Notes: generated by a model not told the origin, from the letters alone. 64,000 nucleotides of DNA from Melastoma dodecandrum (GCA_029817715.1 JARUPY010000190.1:5704001-5768000), one strand, 5' to 3'; shown: positions 1 through 11,262, numbered from the stretch's first letter. Translations and numbers: made by a program.

Positions 1-346
1 GATTTGAGCCACCACCTCCCTTGACTCCTTGAGCAGGCTGATGCTTCTCCATGTCCGCCGTGGAGACCCTGTCCATGATTTGAGCCACCACCTCCCTTGA
101 CTCCTTGAGCAGGCTGATGCTTCTCCATGTCCGCCGTGGAGACCCTGTCCATGATTTGAACCACCACCTCCCTTGACTCCTTGAGCAGGCTGATGCTTCT
201 CCATGTCCGCCATGGAGACCCTGTCCATGATTTGAGCCACCACCTCCCTTGACTCCTTCAGCAGGCTGATGCTTCTCCATGTCTGCCGTGGAGACCCTGT
301 CCATGATTTGAGCCACCGCCTCCCTTGACTCCTTGAGCAGGCTGAT
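1..346 (-). repeat. 76-bp tandem repeat at the 3' end of DRP4 copy 1
   Basis: The motif starting gatttgagccacc recurs at 1, 77, 153, 229 and 305, an exact 76-bp period, so at least five units are present and the array is cut by the window edge. Each unit duplicates the last coding segment of the dynamin gene. Because 76 is not a multiple of three, each added unit shifts the frame by one, and on the minus strand all three frames are open. Single-base differences separate the units, for example gatttgaacc at 153 and ccgcctccc in the oldest unit near 315. Confidence 0.95.
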
Positions 347-2332
347 ACTCCTCATCAGCTTCTCACGCTTGGCCGCCACCGCAGGGGTCTCCTCCAGCAT
401 TCTTTGCAGCCCTCCGCCTTGCGGGCCCACCACCTGGCTCACCACCTCATCCTCCAGCTCCTTGTTCACCAGGCCCTGCACTGTGAACAGCAGGTGAAGG
501 GCAACCGAGTCCACCAACCTCCTCAGGACGGTCTTCCAGTACGCCACCATCCTCATCCTCAGGTCGAAGGCTTGCTGCACCAGGTGTCTCCGCTCCCTTA
601 GCTTCTCCACATCAACCTCCCCTATCCCTTCCAGGACAAACTTTGAAGGCTCCGACGGGTCGTCGATGTGCTGCAGAAACACCACCTGCTTTTCCATGAG
701 CTTGTTCCACTCCGCCATGTACTCGGGATTGCACGTGAAGTCGGTGCACTTCTCCATTTGGACAATCTCCACCACATGGCCAATCGCCCTCTCCTTCACC
801 TTTGCCATTAGGGACTGAGCCGCCCGTCGGGTGGTGTTCTGCAGTTGCGGATAGAGTTCAGAATACTGCATCAGGACCTTTAACACCACCCCACCAATGT
901 ACTCCCAAACATTCGACACAAACTCCACAGGAGTGCTTGAGATCCTCCCAATCTTCCTCTGCAAGCAGGTGAGAAAAGCAACGCGCGGGAGAAAGTTCGG
1001 GAGACCGATTCCCTTGATTGCCTCCAGAACCTCCAACTCGTCCAACAGGAAATCCTTGGTGAAGTTGCTCTCGGGGCACTTCTGCAACTTATCGGAGTAT
1101 CTATCCAGCATTTCCACCAGGCGGGCAGTGCAGTGCATCCCTTTCTCATCAGGGTACTCGTCGAACTCCCCTCGCAGGAGGATCTTCCGCAGCGAATCCT
1201 TAGCCGACCCCATTATCTGCATAAAAGCAGTCATGGCTTCTGCAATGCTGGAAAGATTCTTGGGCATTGACTGAAGGAGCACGACATTCGCATTTAGCTT
1301 CTCACTAATCTTGTTGACAATGTCTGGCAGGCACTTTGCCACAATAGTCGCCTGGACCTGCATGAGCCTCCTGGCAAGGACAGGAATACCGACCGTAGAC
1401 TCATCTATCTTGCTGAGCAACGGGTGAGTCTTGAACAACCTGTGCTCCTCCACACGGGCCTCGTCATATGTTTCTTCTCCGATGCGGTTCCTCACGCAGA
1501 CATAGCCCAAACCTATGTTGACATCGTCGGCAGTGACCTTCTCGAGAAGGCCTTCAGGATTCTTGTCACACTTGGTGACCACCGCCAAGGTCCTCTCGCC
1601 CTTCTTATCGACCATCTGCGACATCCTTATGGACTCACAGGTGGAGAAATCCACCGTTGCACTGAGGACGTTCAGTATGATGGTTTCCTCTGGCCTTATG
1701 TACTCCATTATCATGCCGGAGACCTGTTCGTAGATGTTCTCCGGCTGGCCATGCACAGGCACCCTAGTGATACCTGGCAAGTCGACCATGGTCAGGTCAG
1801 GAACCCCATCCTTCTTCACCACCAGTGTCAGCGGCGTGTTGGATATCCCCTTTCCACCACCAGCGATCTCGTTGGTAGCAACTGCGATCGCCACAACGAT
1901 ATTTTCCTCATCCGAGTGGACCACCTTTCCTTCAAACTCCAGGTAGAGCTGGGGCTCATCACAGGGGTGGTTCTGGAGCCTCATGATGAGGGGAACCCTG
2001 GTGCATATCCCCTGACCCCGTGGGAGGCTGATCCCCGCAAGGGACTCCAGGACGCTGGACTTGCCAGACGACTGGTCGCCAACCACGACAATGGTGGGGA
2101 GCTGGATGCCCTCCTTCATGACCATGAGGTTCCTGAGCTTGTCGACGGCGTCGAGCAGGGGGCGGATCTTGTCGTTGTAGGAGGAGGTAAGGGGGTCCAT
2201 AGCGGACAGAGGCAGGGCGTCGCCCTCGACATCGCAGGGGGTGGGGCTGAGGGCGAGGTTAGTTCCACCAAAGCAGGGGACTAGGGAAGCTGTTGGCTTG
2301 GGAGTAGGGGATTTGCCTCCACGTTCAGACAT
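1..2332 (-). CDS. DRP4-like (Mx-type) dynamin-related GTPase, copy 1, 3' end outside window
   Basis: Large GTPase of the dynamin superfamily. The DRP4/Mx group has a GTPase domain, a stalk and a GTPase effector region, with no PH or proline-rich domain. The frame opens at ATG 2332 and I see no stop down to base 2. The P-loop GDQSSGKSS, the switch threonine in CTRVPL, DLPG and TKCD are all present. The N-terminus has 17 extra residues after MSERGG (starting KSPTPKP) that are shared with copy 4 and missing from copies 2 and 3. The C-terminus runs into a 76-bp tandem repeat read in rotating frames, so the true stop lies outside the window. A TATAAAG box sits about 90 bp upstream. No intron is visible. 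The family assignment is firm; whether the gene is expressed is unknown. Confidence 0.9.
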   Translation of the reverse strand, partial: MSERGGKSPTPKPTASLVPCFGGTNLALSPTPCDVEGDALPLSAMDPLTSSYNDKIRPLLDAVDKLRNLMVMKEGIQLPTIVVVGDQSSGKSSVLESLAGISLPRGQGICTRVPLIMRLQNHPCDEPQLYLEFEGKVVHSDEENIVVAIAVATNEIAGGGKGISNTPLTLVVKKDGVPDLTMVDLPGITRVPVHGQPENIYEQVSGMIMEYIRPEETIILNVLSATVDFSTCESIRMSQMVDKKGERTLAVVTKCDKNPEGLLEKVTADDVNIGLGYVCVRNRIGEETYDEARVEEHRLFKTHPLLSKIDESTVGIPVLARRLMQVQATIVAKCLPDIVNKISEKLNANVVLLQSMPKNLSSIAEAMTAFMQIMGSAKDSLRKILLRGEFDEYPDEKGMHCTARLVEMLDRYSDKLQKCPESNFTKDFLLDELEVLEAIKGIGLPNFLPRVAFLTCLQRKIGRISSTPVEFVSNVWEYIGGVVLKVLMQYSELYPQLQNTTRRAAQSLMAKVKERAIGHVVEIVQMEKCTDFTCNPEYMAEWNKLMEKQVVFLQHIDDPSEPSKFVLEGIGEVDVEKLRERRHLVQQAFDLRMRMVAYWKTVLRRLVDSVALHLLFTVQGLVNKELEDEVVSQVVGPQGGGLQRMLEETPAVAAKREKLMRSISLLKESREAVAQIMDRVSTADMEKHQPAEGVKGGGGSNHGQGLHGGHGEASACSRSQGRWWFKSWTGSPRRTWRSISLLKESREVVAQIMDRVSTADMEKHQPAQGVKGGGGSN

Positions 2333-2420
2333 GGTGAAAATGGGACAACAACTCTTTTCCTCGGTTGGGCAGAAGATGGAATGCAGTGTGAAGAACCGAA
2401 GCGGAGGGAGGGAAACGGAG

Positions 2421-3255
<835 letters not shown>

Positions 3256-3289
3256 TACAGGGTAAAGAAGGCGTAGCTCATCTTAAAAT

Positions 3290-4040
3290 TGAAAATGGTG
3301 TCGTGTTTGTACGAACGCTCGACCAGGAATATTGAAAATGGTGTCGCGTTTGTGCGAACGCTCAACCGAATTGAATATGGTGCCACGTTTGTATGAACGC
3401 TTAACCGAATTGAAGGTGGTGCCGCGTTTGTACGAACGCTTAACCGAAATGAAGGTGGTATCGTGTTTGCACGAACGCTAAATCGGATTGCAGATGGTAT
3501 AGGGTTTGTACGAACGCTCAACCAGATTGCAGGTGGTGTCACGTTTGTACGAACGCTTAACCGAAAAGAATGTGACTTTGCGTTTATTAGTAAACGCTCA
3601 GTCGAATGTAAAATGGTATGGTGTTTATTAGTAAACGCTTTAACCAAATTGAAGATGACATTGCGTTTGTTAATAAACGCTTACTCGAATGGCGTCGCGT
3701 TTGTTAGCAAACGCTTAGCCAGATGGTACTGCGTTTGTTTGCGCTTTACCGAATAGTGTCGCATTTGTTAGTAAATGCTTAACCAAATTAAAAATTACTT
3801 TGCGTTTGTTAGTAAACGCTCAGTCGAATGGCGTCGAGAAAACACTTAGCCAGATGGTGTTGCGTTTGTTCACGCTTTACCAAATGGTGTTGCATTTGTT
3901 AGTAAATGCTTAACCATAGTAGAAAAATGGTGTTGCGTTTGTTAATAAACGCTTTAACCAAATTGAAAGTGACATTGCGTTTGTTAGTAAACGCTCAGTC
4001 AAGTAGCGTCGCGTTTGTTAGTAAACAATTAGCCGATGTT
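3290..4040. repeat. 39-bp hairpin minisatellite, block 1 of unit 1
   Basis: About twenty degenerate monomers with cores GCGTTTGTACGAACGC (first part) and GCGTTTGTTAGTAAACGC (second part), separated by linkers such as TCAACCGAATTGAAGATGG. Each core is a near-perfect inverted repeat. The GTAC-type monomers are 39 bp, a multiple of three, so both strands stay open by chance (for example the RLSVRTNA repeat on the minus strand). I do not regard these frames as genes. Confidence 0.95.
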
Positions 4041-4044
4041 ATAA

Positions 4045-4215
4045 CTCAATTTTTTTCTTTTCTACAAAAAACACAAAAAATAAATAAAAATTAAAAATCA
4101 TCGAAAATCATTAAAAAAATAATTTAAAATCATCAAAAAATCATAAAAATCATCTAAAATCACAAAAACCCACAAAATCAAGAAAAATCATAAAAAAAGA
4201 TTCAATAAAAATAAT
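4045..4215. repeat. A/T-rich AATCAT block, unit 1
   Basis: Irregular repeats of AAAATCAT and AAAATCATC follow the minisatellite in units 1-4. An inverted, T-rich relative (TGATTTT, GATTTTGTG) lies near 17430-17560. No gene. Possibly a fast-evolving retroelement leader or a matrix-attachment-like stretch; function unknown. Confidence 0.8.
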
Positions 4216-4816
4216 AAATAGACAGATACTGAGAGACATATACTCAGATAGAGATGGAGACAGACAAGCACTAAGAGAAAAACAAAGGCTTCATCGTCAA
4301 AGGTAGCATTCTCTTCTTGATTTTCTCGATAGAAATTGCATCAGGTCATATCCCAGCCGGCCGAGCCTTCTTTGACGCGGCAGTAACTTCAGATTATTCT
4401 TCGGCGACGTCAGATAACTCCTCCATCAAGACGTTTTTAATACTCGGTAGCTTCTTTCCTTTGTTTTCGATTGATCCTATGAATTTATCTACTTTTGATT
4501 CATTTTGCATTTTTTGACCAGCAATAGGTGCTCGCCTCCATTAAACCCGACCAGATTCCAATATCAATTCGCGGGCGTTCACTTCCCTGCGGCGAACCCG
4601 AGTTTCTGGCCAGCGAAAGGAGGGGAGGACAAATTCCTGGCGTCAGCGAATAGGACAAGTTCGGCCGCTGATGTCTGCGAGAATCGAGATTTATTAGATT
4701 CGCGCTAAGGCACAGGTTGCAAGACGAGAGACGGTAAAGAAATGGTAAAGCCTATCACCAGGCGTATCGAGAAGATCATTGTGAAGGATGTCAGAGTTTC
4801 CGAGATGGGTGAATCT
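4216..4816 (+). pseudogene. Captured unknown coding segment, 5' piece (unit 1), cut by copia
   Basis: From about 4505 a frame reads SNRCSPPLNPTRFQYQFAG, runs to about 4708, then continues with interruptions through KPITRRIEKI to the copia target site at 4816. It resumes after the copia element at 9269. The same segment is uninterrupted at 61200-61715 in unit 4. I do not recognise the protein. Stops and a frame change make this copy nonfunctional. Confidence 0.55.
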
Positions 4817-5032
4817 TGTCAGCGGTTAAGGTTTTTAGGATTTGATTTGTTAGGTTTGAATAAGATTGATTTAGTAAATTTCATAAAAAATTTTAGGAGA
4901 TCTATTTAGATTCTCTGTTAGTTTTTGATTTTTTTCCTATATAAGAACCTCTTGTAAACGTGAGTTTGATAAGTTGTTTTTTTGCCAACCAATAATTTTC
5001 TACAATTTTTATCCTCGAATCAAAGTTTGACA
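4817..5032 (+). repeat. 5' LTR of the unit 1 copia element
   Basis: 216 bp starting TGTCAGCGG and ending TTTGACA, with a TATATAAG promoter-like motif near 4938. Pairs with 9051-9268. Confidence 0.95.
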
Positions 5033-5044
5033 TGGTATCAGAGC
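5033..5044 (+). promoter_or_regulatory. Primer-binding site of the copia element
   Basis: TGGTATCAGAGC directly follows the LTR, the standard complement of the initiator tRNA-Met 3' end used by plant copia elements. Confidence 0.93.
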
Positions 5045-5131
5045 TCGCAATCTTGAGGGACTGTGAGTGTATACATGCTTGAAAAATTTCCTTTCCTTTC
5101 ATACCCAAATCATCCGTTTGATTTTGTCATC

Positions 5132-8100
5132 ATGTCTTCCTCCGGTGGTTTTTCTGGTCAACCTCCTCGGCCGTTTGATGGTGAAAACTATCAATTTTGG
5201 GCGGTCAAGATGAAGATTTTTTTGAAATCTTAGGATCTCTGGAGCACTATTGAGCGGGACGTTGAAGCTCGAGCCCTTCCTGAAAATCCCACATTAAACC
5301 AGTTGAGGCTACACAGTGAGGAGTCCACCAAGCCGTTCAAGGCCCCTGCTGCTATTCATGCCTCTGTTTCTGAAGGAGTACTTGCAAGAATTCTTACTTG
5401 TGAGACGGGAAAGGAAGCATGGGATCGACTAAAGGAGATGTTCGAAGGTAGTGGCCGAAATCAGAGAATAAGAGTTTCAAATTTATGGAGAGAGTTTGAT
5501 TTGCTCAGAATGAAGGACTCGGAGAGTATAAAAGAATATGTCGACAAGCTGATAAGGGTTGTCAATCAGATCAGATTGTTGCAAGTAGAGTTGCCAGACA
5601 GCAGAATTGTTGAAAAGATTCTTGTGACTATTCCAGAGAGATTTGAGTCGAAAATTTCTGCATTGGAAGAATCTCGCGATCTCACTAAGTTGACAGTCGA
5701 GGAATTGGTCAGTTCTCTTCAAGCACAAGAACAAAGGAGAGCAATAAGACAGGAGAAGCAACCTGAAGGCGCGCTTTTAATGAAGACAAAGAGGAAGGAG
5801 AAATATGCCCGTAGAAACGAAACGAGAAAAAGTGCCATCGAAAAAAAATTCAAGAACAAAAAGTTTAGCGAGAAACATCAAAAAGAGTTTCCCCCATGCT
5901 CTTATTGTAGTAAAACTTCTCATACGGAAGATTTCTATTGGTTTAGACCCAGTTACAAGTGCAAGCATTGTAATGTTCCTGGTCATGGTGAAAAATTTTG
6001 TAGGAAGAAGAAGGCTGTTTCTGAAGAGCAAGCACTTGTTGCAGAGAATAAGTCGATGCAGGAAGATCAACTCTTTGCGGCAACCTTTTCAGCAGCAAGT
6101 TATGGAGCTGATGCATGGCTCATCGATAGCGGATGCACGCATCATATGTCTCCCGATGAGAAATTATTTCTAGACTTGGATAAGTCTTTCTCGACCAGCA
6201 TTAAAATCGGGAACAGACAGCTTCTGAATGCGCTTGGTTAGGGGTCGACTATTATTAAAAATTCTTCGGGTACTAACCGAATTTCAAAAGTTCTTTTTGT
6301 ACCAGAATTGTGCCAAAATCTTCTGAGTTTGGGACAGTTGTTGGAGCAAAAATATATTTTGCACTTCGAGGATTTGCATTGTTCGGTGACTGGCCATGAT
6401 AGAAAGGAGTTTATGAAAGTGAAAATGCAGGATCGGTGTTTTCCGGTTAAAGTTAAATCAGATTCTTTGGCCTTGTCGGCCAATGTAGATGATTCTCAGT
6501 TATGGCATAGAAGAATGGGGCATATAAGCCTCACTACTTTAAAGAAGATGCATTCAGATGAGTTGATTATTGATCTTCCGGTTATTTATGCGTGCTCAGA
6601 TGTTTGTGCCGTTTGTGAATACGGCAAACAATCCAGACTTCCTTTTGAAGAAGCAAAGTGGAAATCGACGGAGAAACTTCAATTGGTTCATTCAGATGTT
6701 TGTGGTCCAATGAGTGTGCCTTCTTTAAATGGAAGTAGGTACTTTTTTATCTTCATCGATGATTTCACTCGTTTTTGTTGGATTTTTTTTCTCAAGACAA
6801 AAAGTGTAGTCTTCGGTGAGTTTGTCAAGTTTAAGCAGCTAGCTGAAAATCAATGTGGTTGTAAAATTAAAGCGTTGAGATCGGACAACGGAAGTGAATA
6901 TACTTCTGGTGAGTTCAAAAAATTTTGTGCGCAAGCCGGGATCATTCAACAATTCACGGTGCCGTATTCTCCGCAGCAAAACGGTGTCAGTGAACGGAAG
7001 AACAGATCTATCATGGATATGTCAAGGTGTTTGATGTTTGAAAAAGGATTGCCGAAGGTTTTTGGGTCGAAGCGGCGAACACTTCGGTTTATTTGTTAAA
7101 TTTGCTACCAACCAAAGCCTTGAAAAATTCAACTCCGTATGAAGCTTGGTTTGGGAAAAAATGTTCGGTGGATCATTTACGAGTGTTCGGAAGTATTTGT
7201 TATGCTCATATTCCGGAACAAAAAAGAGACAAACTTGACCGTCGAGCTGAAAAATCTATTTTTATCGGATATGGGTTGAATACCAAGGGTTACAGGATCT
7301 ATAATCCCACTACTAAAAAATTTTCGGTGAGTAGAAGTTTATCGTTTGATGAGGACGCGAAGTGGGATTGGTGTGTTGAAAAACCAGCCACGAGTCTTGG
7401 TGAACTTGGACAATCTTCTCCTGATGTCACCGAATTTGACGACGAACCAGTGAGGGGATTAAGATCTTTGCAAGATGTCTATCAGAGATGTAATCTGACC
7501 ATGCAAGATCCTGATTCTTATGAAGTTGCTTCTATGGATGTCAACTGGATGGCAGCCATGCAAGAAGAAATTGATTTGATTAATAAAAATCATACTTGGG
7601 ATCTTGTCAATAAACCATCTGATAGAAAGGTAATTGGAGTAAACTGGGTTTATAGAATGAAGTTAAATGCCGATGGTTCCGTAAACAAACTCAAAGCACG
7701 GCTTATTGTGAAGGGATATTCTCAGGAAGCCGGAGTTGATTTCTGTGAAACCTTCGCCCCGGTGGCTCGGCATGACACAATAAGGATGTTATTCGCACTT
7801 GCAGCAAAGATGGGCTGGAAAATCTTTCATCTCGATGTTAAGTCGGCGTTCTTGAATGGTTATCTCGATGAGGAAATCTTTGTAGAGCAGCCCGATGGAT
7901 TTTCCGTGGATGGATGCGAAGAGAAAGTTTGTTTGCTTCGTAAGGCACTTTACGGTTTGAAACAAGCCCCTCGTTCGTGGTACAGCAGGATTGATTCCTA
8001 TCTCTTAGAGAATGATTTTTCTAGAAGTGAGACGGAAGCAACACTTTACATAAAAAAGTCCCGGGGTAAGGTGTTACTTATCGTGTCGTTATATGTGAAT

Positions 8101-9043
8101 GATTTGCTTATCACAGGGGGAGATGAAACGGAAGTAAATCAGTTCAAGATCAACATAATCAAAGAGTTCGAAATGTCAAATTTAGGGCTGATGCATTGTT
8201 TTTTGGGGGTTCAAGATACATCAAGAAGATGACAGTGTCTTTTTTTACCAAAAAAAGTATGCCACGAACTTGCTGAAAAAATTCTGAATGAATGAAGCTA
8301 AGTCGGTACCGACTCCTCTCGTTGCTAATTTAAAGTTGGTGAAAGATGATGGAAGTGATGCGGCCGATGCGACGTTGTTTAGAAGTATTATTGGAAGTTT
8401 GTTGTATTTAATAGCATCGCGCCCGGATCTAATGTTTGCAGCCAATTATTTGTCCAGATTTATGCAATCTTCGAACCAAATCCATCTTTGTGCAGCGAAA
8501 AGAGTGTTGAGGTATGTTAAAGGCACAATTGATTTTGGTATTCGGTTTGTGAAGAATAAAAGTTCAAACCTCCAATGTTTCTGCGATAGTGATTGGGCTG
8601 GAAGTATTGAGGACTCGAAAAGTACGTCAGGTTTTACGTTCTCGTTTGGAAGTGGAGTATTTGCTTGGAGTTCAAAAAAGCAAGAAGTTGTAGCGCAATC
8701 CTCCGCCGAGGCAGAGTATGTTTCAGCTGCAGCGGCCAGCAATCAAGCGATTTGGTTGAGAAAAGTTCTGGAGGACATAGGCTGGAAACAAGTGGTTCCT
8801 ACGGTGATATATGTTGACAATAAGTCTGCTATTGCAATAGCTCAAAATCCGGTTTAACATGGTAGGACAAAACATATTTCGGTCAAGTATCGTGCGATTC
8901 GAGAAGCGGTGAAGAATGGTGAAGTCAAGCTCGAATATTGTCCATATCAAGATCAAGTAGAGGATATTATGACTAAGTCTTTACCGAAAGATCAGTTCCA
9001 GTATCTCAGACAAAAACTTAGAGTGTTTCCTAAACAACCTTAA
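5132..9043 (+). pseudogene. Copia gag-pol polyprotein, multiply broken
   Basis: Starts MSSSGGFSGQ at 5132 and would end at TAA 9041-9043. It contains a gag domain, two zinc knuckles (CSYCSKTSH and CKHCNVPGHGEKFC), a protease site with DSG, the integrase pre-domain LWHRRMGH and a catalytic core with FIDDFTRF and LRSDNGSEY. The reverse transcriptase (VDFCETFAPVA and FHLDVKSAFLNG) and an RNase H with STAEAEY-like SSAEAEY follow. Breaks are TAG at 5231, TAG at 6239, a frame change near 7070-7095, a frame change near 8220-8285, and TAA at 8855. The reverse transcriptase active site reads YVND instead of YVDD. The element cannot be autonomous. Confidence 0.95.
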
Positions 9044-9050
9044 GGAGGAG

Positions 9051-9268
9051 TGTCAGCATTTAAGGTATTTAGGATTTAATTTGTTAGTTTGAATAAGATT
9101 GATTTAGTAAATCTCATTAAAGATTTTAGGAGATCTATTTAGATTCTCTTTTAGTTTTTGATTTTTTTTCCTATATAAGAACCTCTTGTAAACGTGAGTT
9201 TGATAAGTTGTTTTTTTTTGCCAACCAATAATTTTCTACAATTTTTATCCTCGAATCAAAGTTTGACA
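9051..9268 (+). repeat. 3' LTR of the unit 1 copia element
   Basis: 218 bp starting TGTCAGCATT and ending TTTGACA, close to the 5' LTR with about eight substitutions and a longer T run. Confidence 0.95.
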
Positions 9269-9925
9269 AATCTTTGGAATTATCGGGCACACCCTCTGAG
9301 AACGATGACAGCACGGATGAGTGCAGCGGCGCCAGCCATGGCTTTGAAGAAGCAGTCGACATGATGCGGTCACGAGATTCCGGGAAAGAACACTCATCAT
9401 GGACCAACTTTTGGAATTCACTCATCAGAAAGTGCAGCTCGCCGACCTTACTCGACAGAACAATCTGCAGCTCCTGCATGGCAATACATGAGGGGAATAA
9501 TCGACGAGCACATTGTCCAAGACCGTGACGCAAATCCAACTTCAGAAGCCATTGTTAGTGTCGAGAATCCAGTCTCTCATGGAGCTTCACATGGCAAGAG
9601 ATCCGGGTTCAGTAATGGTCACGGTCCATTCGTTGGTACAGTTAATAATTGAAGGTTTAGTCTTGAGGACGGAAAGGAGGCTCCCGATGGTCTATCATCC
9701 AGAAACGAACCAATACTTAGTGAAGGCACTGTTCCTTGGCCAATCCACTCAGCAGAACAATTCCCAGAAGACTTCCAGGAAGTTGTCAATAATATTCCCA
9801 ATTGTTAGCCGGTTTGGGATGATCTACCCACCCTAGTAGCATCAATAGTTGGGACTTCAGCGTTTTCGGATTTGTTGGGTTATCGACAGTTTCCCGAGGT
9901 TAGAGCACTCGTCGGCGTCCCTGCT
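9269..9925 (+). pseudogene. Captured unknown coding segment, 3' piece (unit 1)
   Basis: Continues the segment broken by copia: LELSGTPSENDDSTDE, then SSWTNFWNSLIRKC, a frame change near 9478, then a frame matching EAIVSVENPVSHGAS and WDDLPTLVASIVGTS of unit 4. In-frame stops (for example TGA at about 9650 and TAG near 9807) differ from the other units. Not recognised. Acidic and serine-rich, and probably upstream of, or part of, the same captured gene as the HAC-like piece that follows. Confidence 0.5.
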
Positions 9926-10478
9926 TCCTGATGTCCCCATGCTCGGCGATTCCGCAGAAATAAATCTTACAAATAATGATGAGCCACAACTAAATCTTAA
10001 GGTCGGACCAACTCATGTACAGGAAATATTCGGTTTTTGCACTGTTGATGACTCGAAGAGTGATCCGTCCCCGGAAGAGCTTTTAAATTGTCATGGACTG
10101 AAAGTTCCTGCGGAAGCACAATTAATAGATGAGGTTGAATTCATGCCAAATGATTATTTGGTGACCCACGTTGGCACTGAGATTCCTATTGAAGATGAAA
10201 ACACCAGCCGCAGAGAGAAGAAATGCCAGAGGATGAAATATTAGAAAAGGGAAACATTGGCAGTAAAAGTTCAAAGACGGAAAGTTCCGATCAATGCTAT
10301 GTTTCGATGACGGAATTTATGTCCGAGGAGCAAATATTGGAGCATCTTTCCAGCCTCGGAATTTGATTAGAACGGGTGCTGGGGATGAGGTGACGGCATC
10401 GTTCTCTGAGAACATTTGCCGTTTATGTGGAGAAGAGAAGCTATTTTACGAGGTGGTTCCTTACGAAGCCATTTGTCC
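9926..10478 (+). pseudogene. HAC-type histone acetyltransferase fragment (unit 1), truncated
   Basis: Frame LPDVPMLGDSAEINL through LKVPAEAQLIDEVEF leads to MSEEQILEHLSSLGNLI and ENICRLCGEEKLFYEVVP. This matches the region before the HAT domain of plant p300/CBP-like HAC proteins (Cys-rich ENSCQLC and YCTPCGAR type). A 10-bp deletion near 10206 shifts the frame, and after EVVP the rest of the zinc cluster is lost at a joint to LTR sequence. Not functional. Confidence 0.7.
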
Positions 10479-10688
10479 AAACACACGATAAAAATTTCCC
10501 TTTTCTTTGTGAAGCATGCGATTTAGTAATCCATAATTCCCGAACCTTAACGAATCTCTATAGTTTTTTCTAACTTGAACTTAAAATAAGTTAGTGGCGA
10601 CTCTGACACGTTTTCAAAATCCGAAGCCTTATCGTCAAGGGAGGATATTCATTTTCAATGGAACCGGAAACGAGATCCACTCGCGACA
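10479..10688 (+). mobile_element. 3' part of a gypsy-like LTR, unit 1 (plus orientation)
   Basis: Runs from ACACGATAAAAATTTCCC through GTGGCGACTCTGACACG to the LTR end CTCGCGACA. The same sequence, reverse-complemented and followed by a leader and primer site, lies at 15438 onward. This identifies 10688 as an LTR terminus, but here it is followed by minisatellite and not by a primer site. Confidence 0.75.
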
Positions 10689-11262
10689 GCCGAGTTGAAG
10701 ACGGTATCGCGTTTGTTAATAAACGCTCAACCGAATTGAAAATGACATCGCGTTTATTAGTAAACGCTTAGTTGAGTGGTATTGCATTTGTTAGTAAATG
10801 TTTAACCAAAACTGAAAAACTAGAAGTGGTGTCACATCTGTTAGTAGACGCTTAACCGAAAAGAATTGAGAAATGGCATCACGCTTGTTAGTAAGCGTTT
10901 AACCGAATGAAAATGACGTCATGTTTGTTAGTAAACACTCAATCGAGCTGGAAGTGGCGTTGTCCTTGTTAGTAAGGGCTTAGCCGAACTGGAGGTGGTA
11001 TCGTATTTCTTAGTAAACACTTAACCGACTGGAAGGTATCGCGCTTGTTAGTAAGCGCTTAACTGGATCGAATGTGACGTAGCGTTTGTTAGTAAACACT
11101 CAGTTGAATGACGTCGCGTTTGTTAGTAAACGCTTAGCCGAACTGGAAGTGATATAACGTTTGTTAGTAAATATTTTACCGGATGGTATAACGTTACGTT
11201 TGTTAGTAAACGCTCAGTCGAGTGGCAATGCGTTTGTTAGTAAACGCTTACCGAGTTGGATT
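10689..11262. repeat. Hairpin minisatellite, block 2 of unit 1
   Basis: Fourteen or so monomers, all of the GTTAGT-loop type. Different perfect stems occur in one array: GCGTTT/AAACGC at 11119 and later, ACGCTT/AAGCGT at 10881-10898, and GCGCTT/AAGCGC at 11041-11058. Linkers include TTAACCGAAAAGAATTGAG and CTCAATCGAGCTGGAAGTG. Confidence 0.95.

Larger units (their letters stand above)
4817..9268 (+). mobile_element. Ty1/copia retrotransposon with both LTRs and target duplication
   Basis: Element of 4452 bp bounded by TG...CA LTRs and the perfect 5-bp target duplication AATCT (4812-4816 and 9269-9273). A primer-binding site matching initiator tRNA-Met follows the 5' LTR, and a purine-rich AAGGAGGAG precedes the 3' LTR. 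Domain order is gag, protease, integrase, reverse transcriptase, RNase H, as in copia. By eye the LTRs differ at about eight positions plus small indels, so the insertion is not very recent. Unit 4 keeps the empty site near 61510. Confidence 0.97.

Noticed and set aside
3290..4040. CRISPR-like appearance of palindromic repeats with short variable intervals
   Set aside because: Repeat cores vary, intervals are homologous to each other and are not unique spacers, no cas genes are present, and the context is a plant genome. It is a minisatellite.
5483..6070. Minus-strand ORFs inside the copia element
   Set aside because: Antisense shadows of gag-pol coding sequence without recognisable domains.
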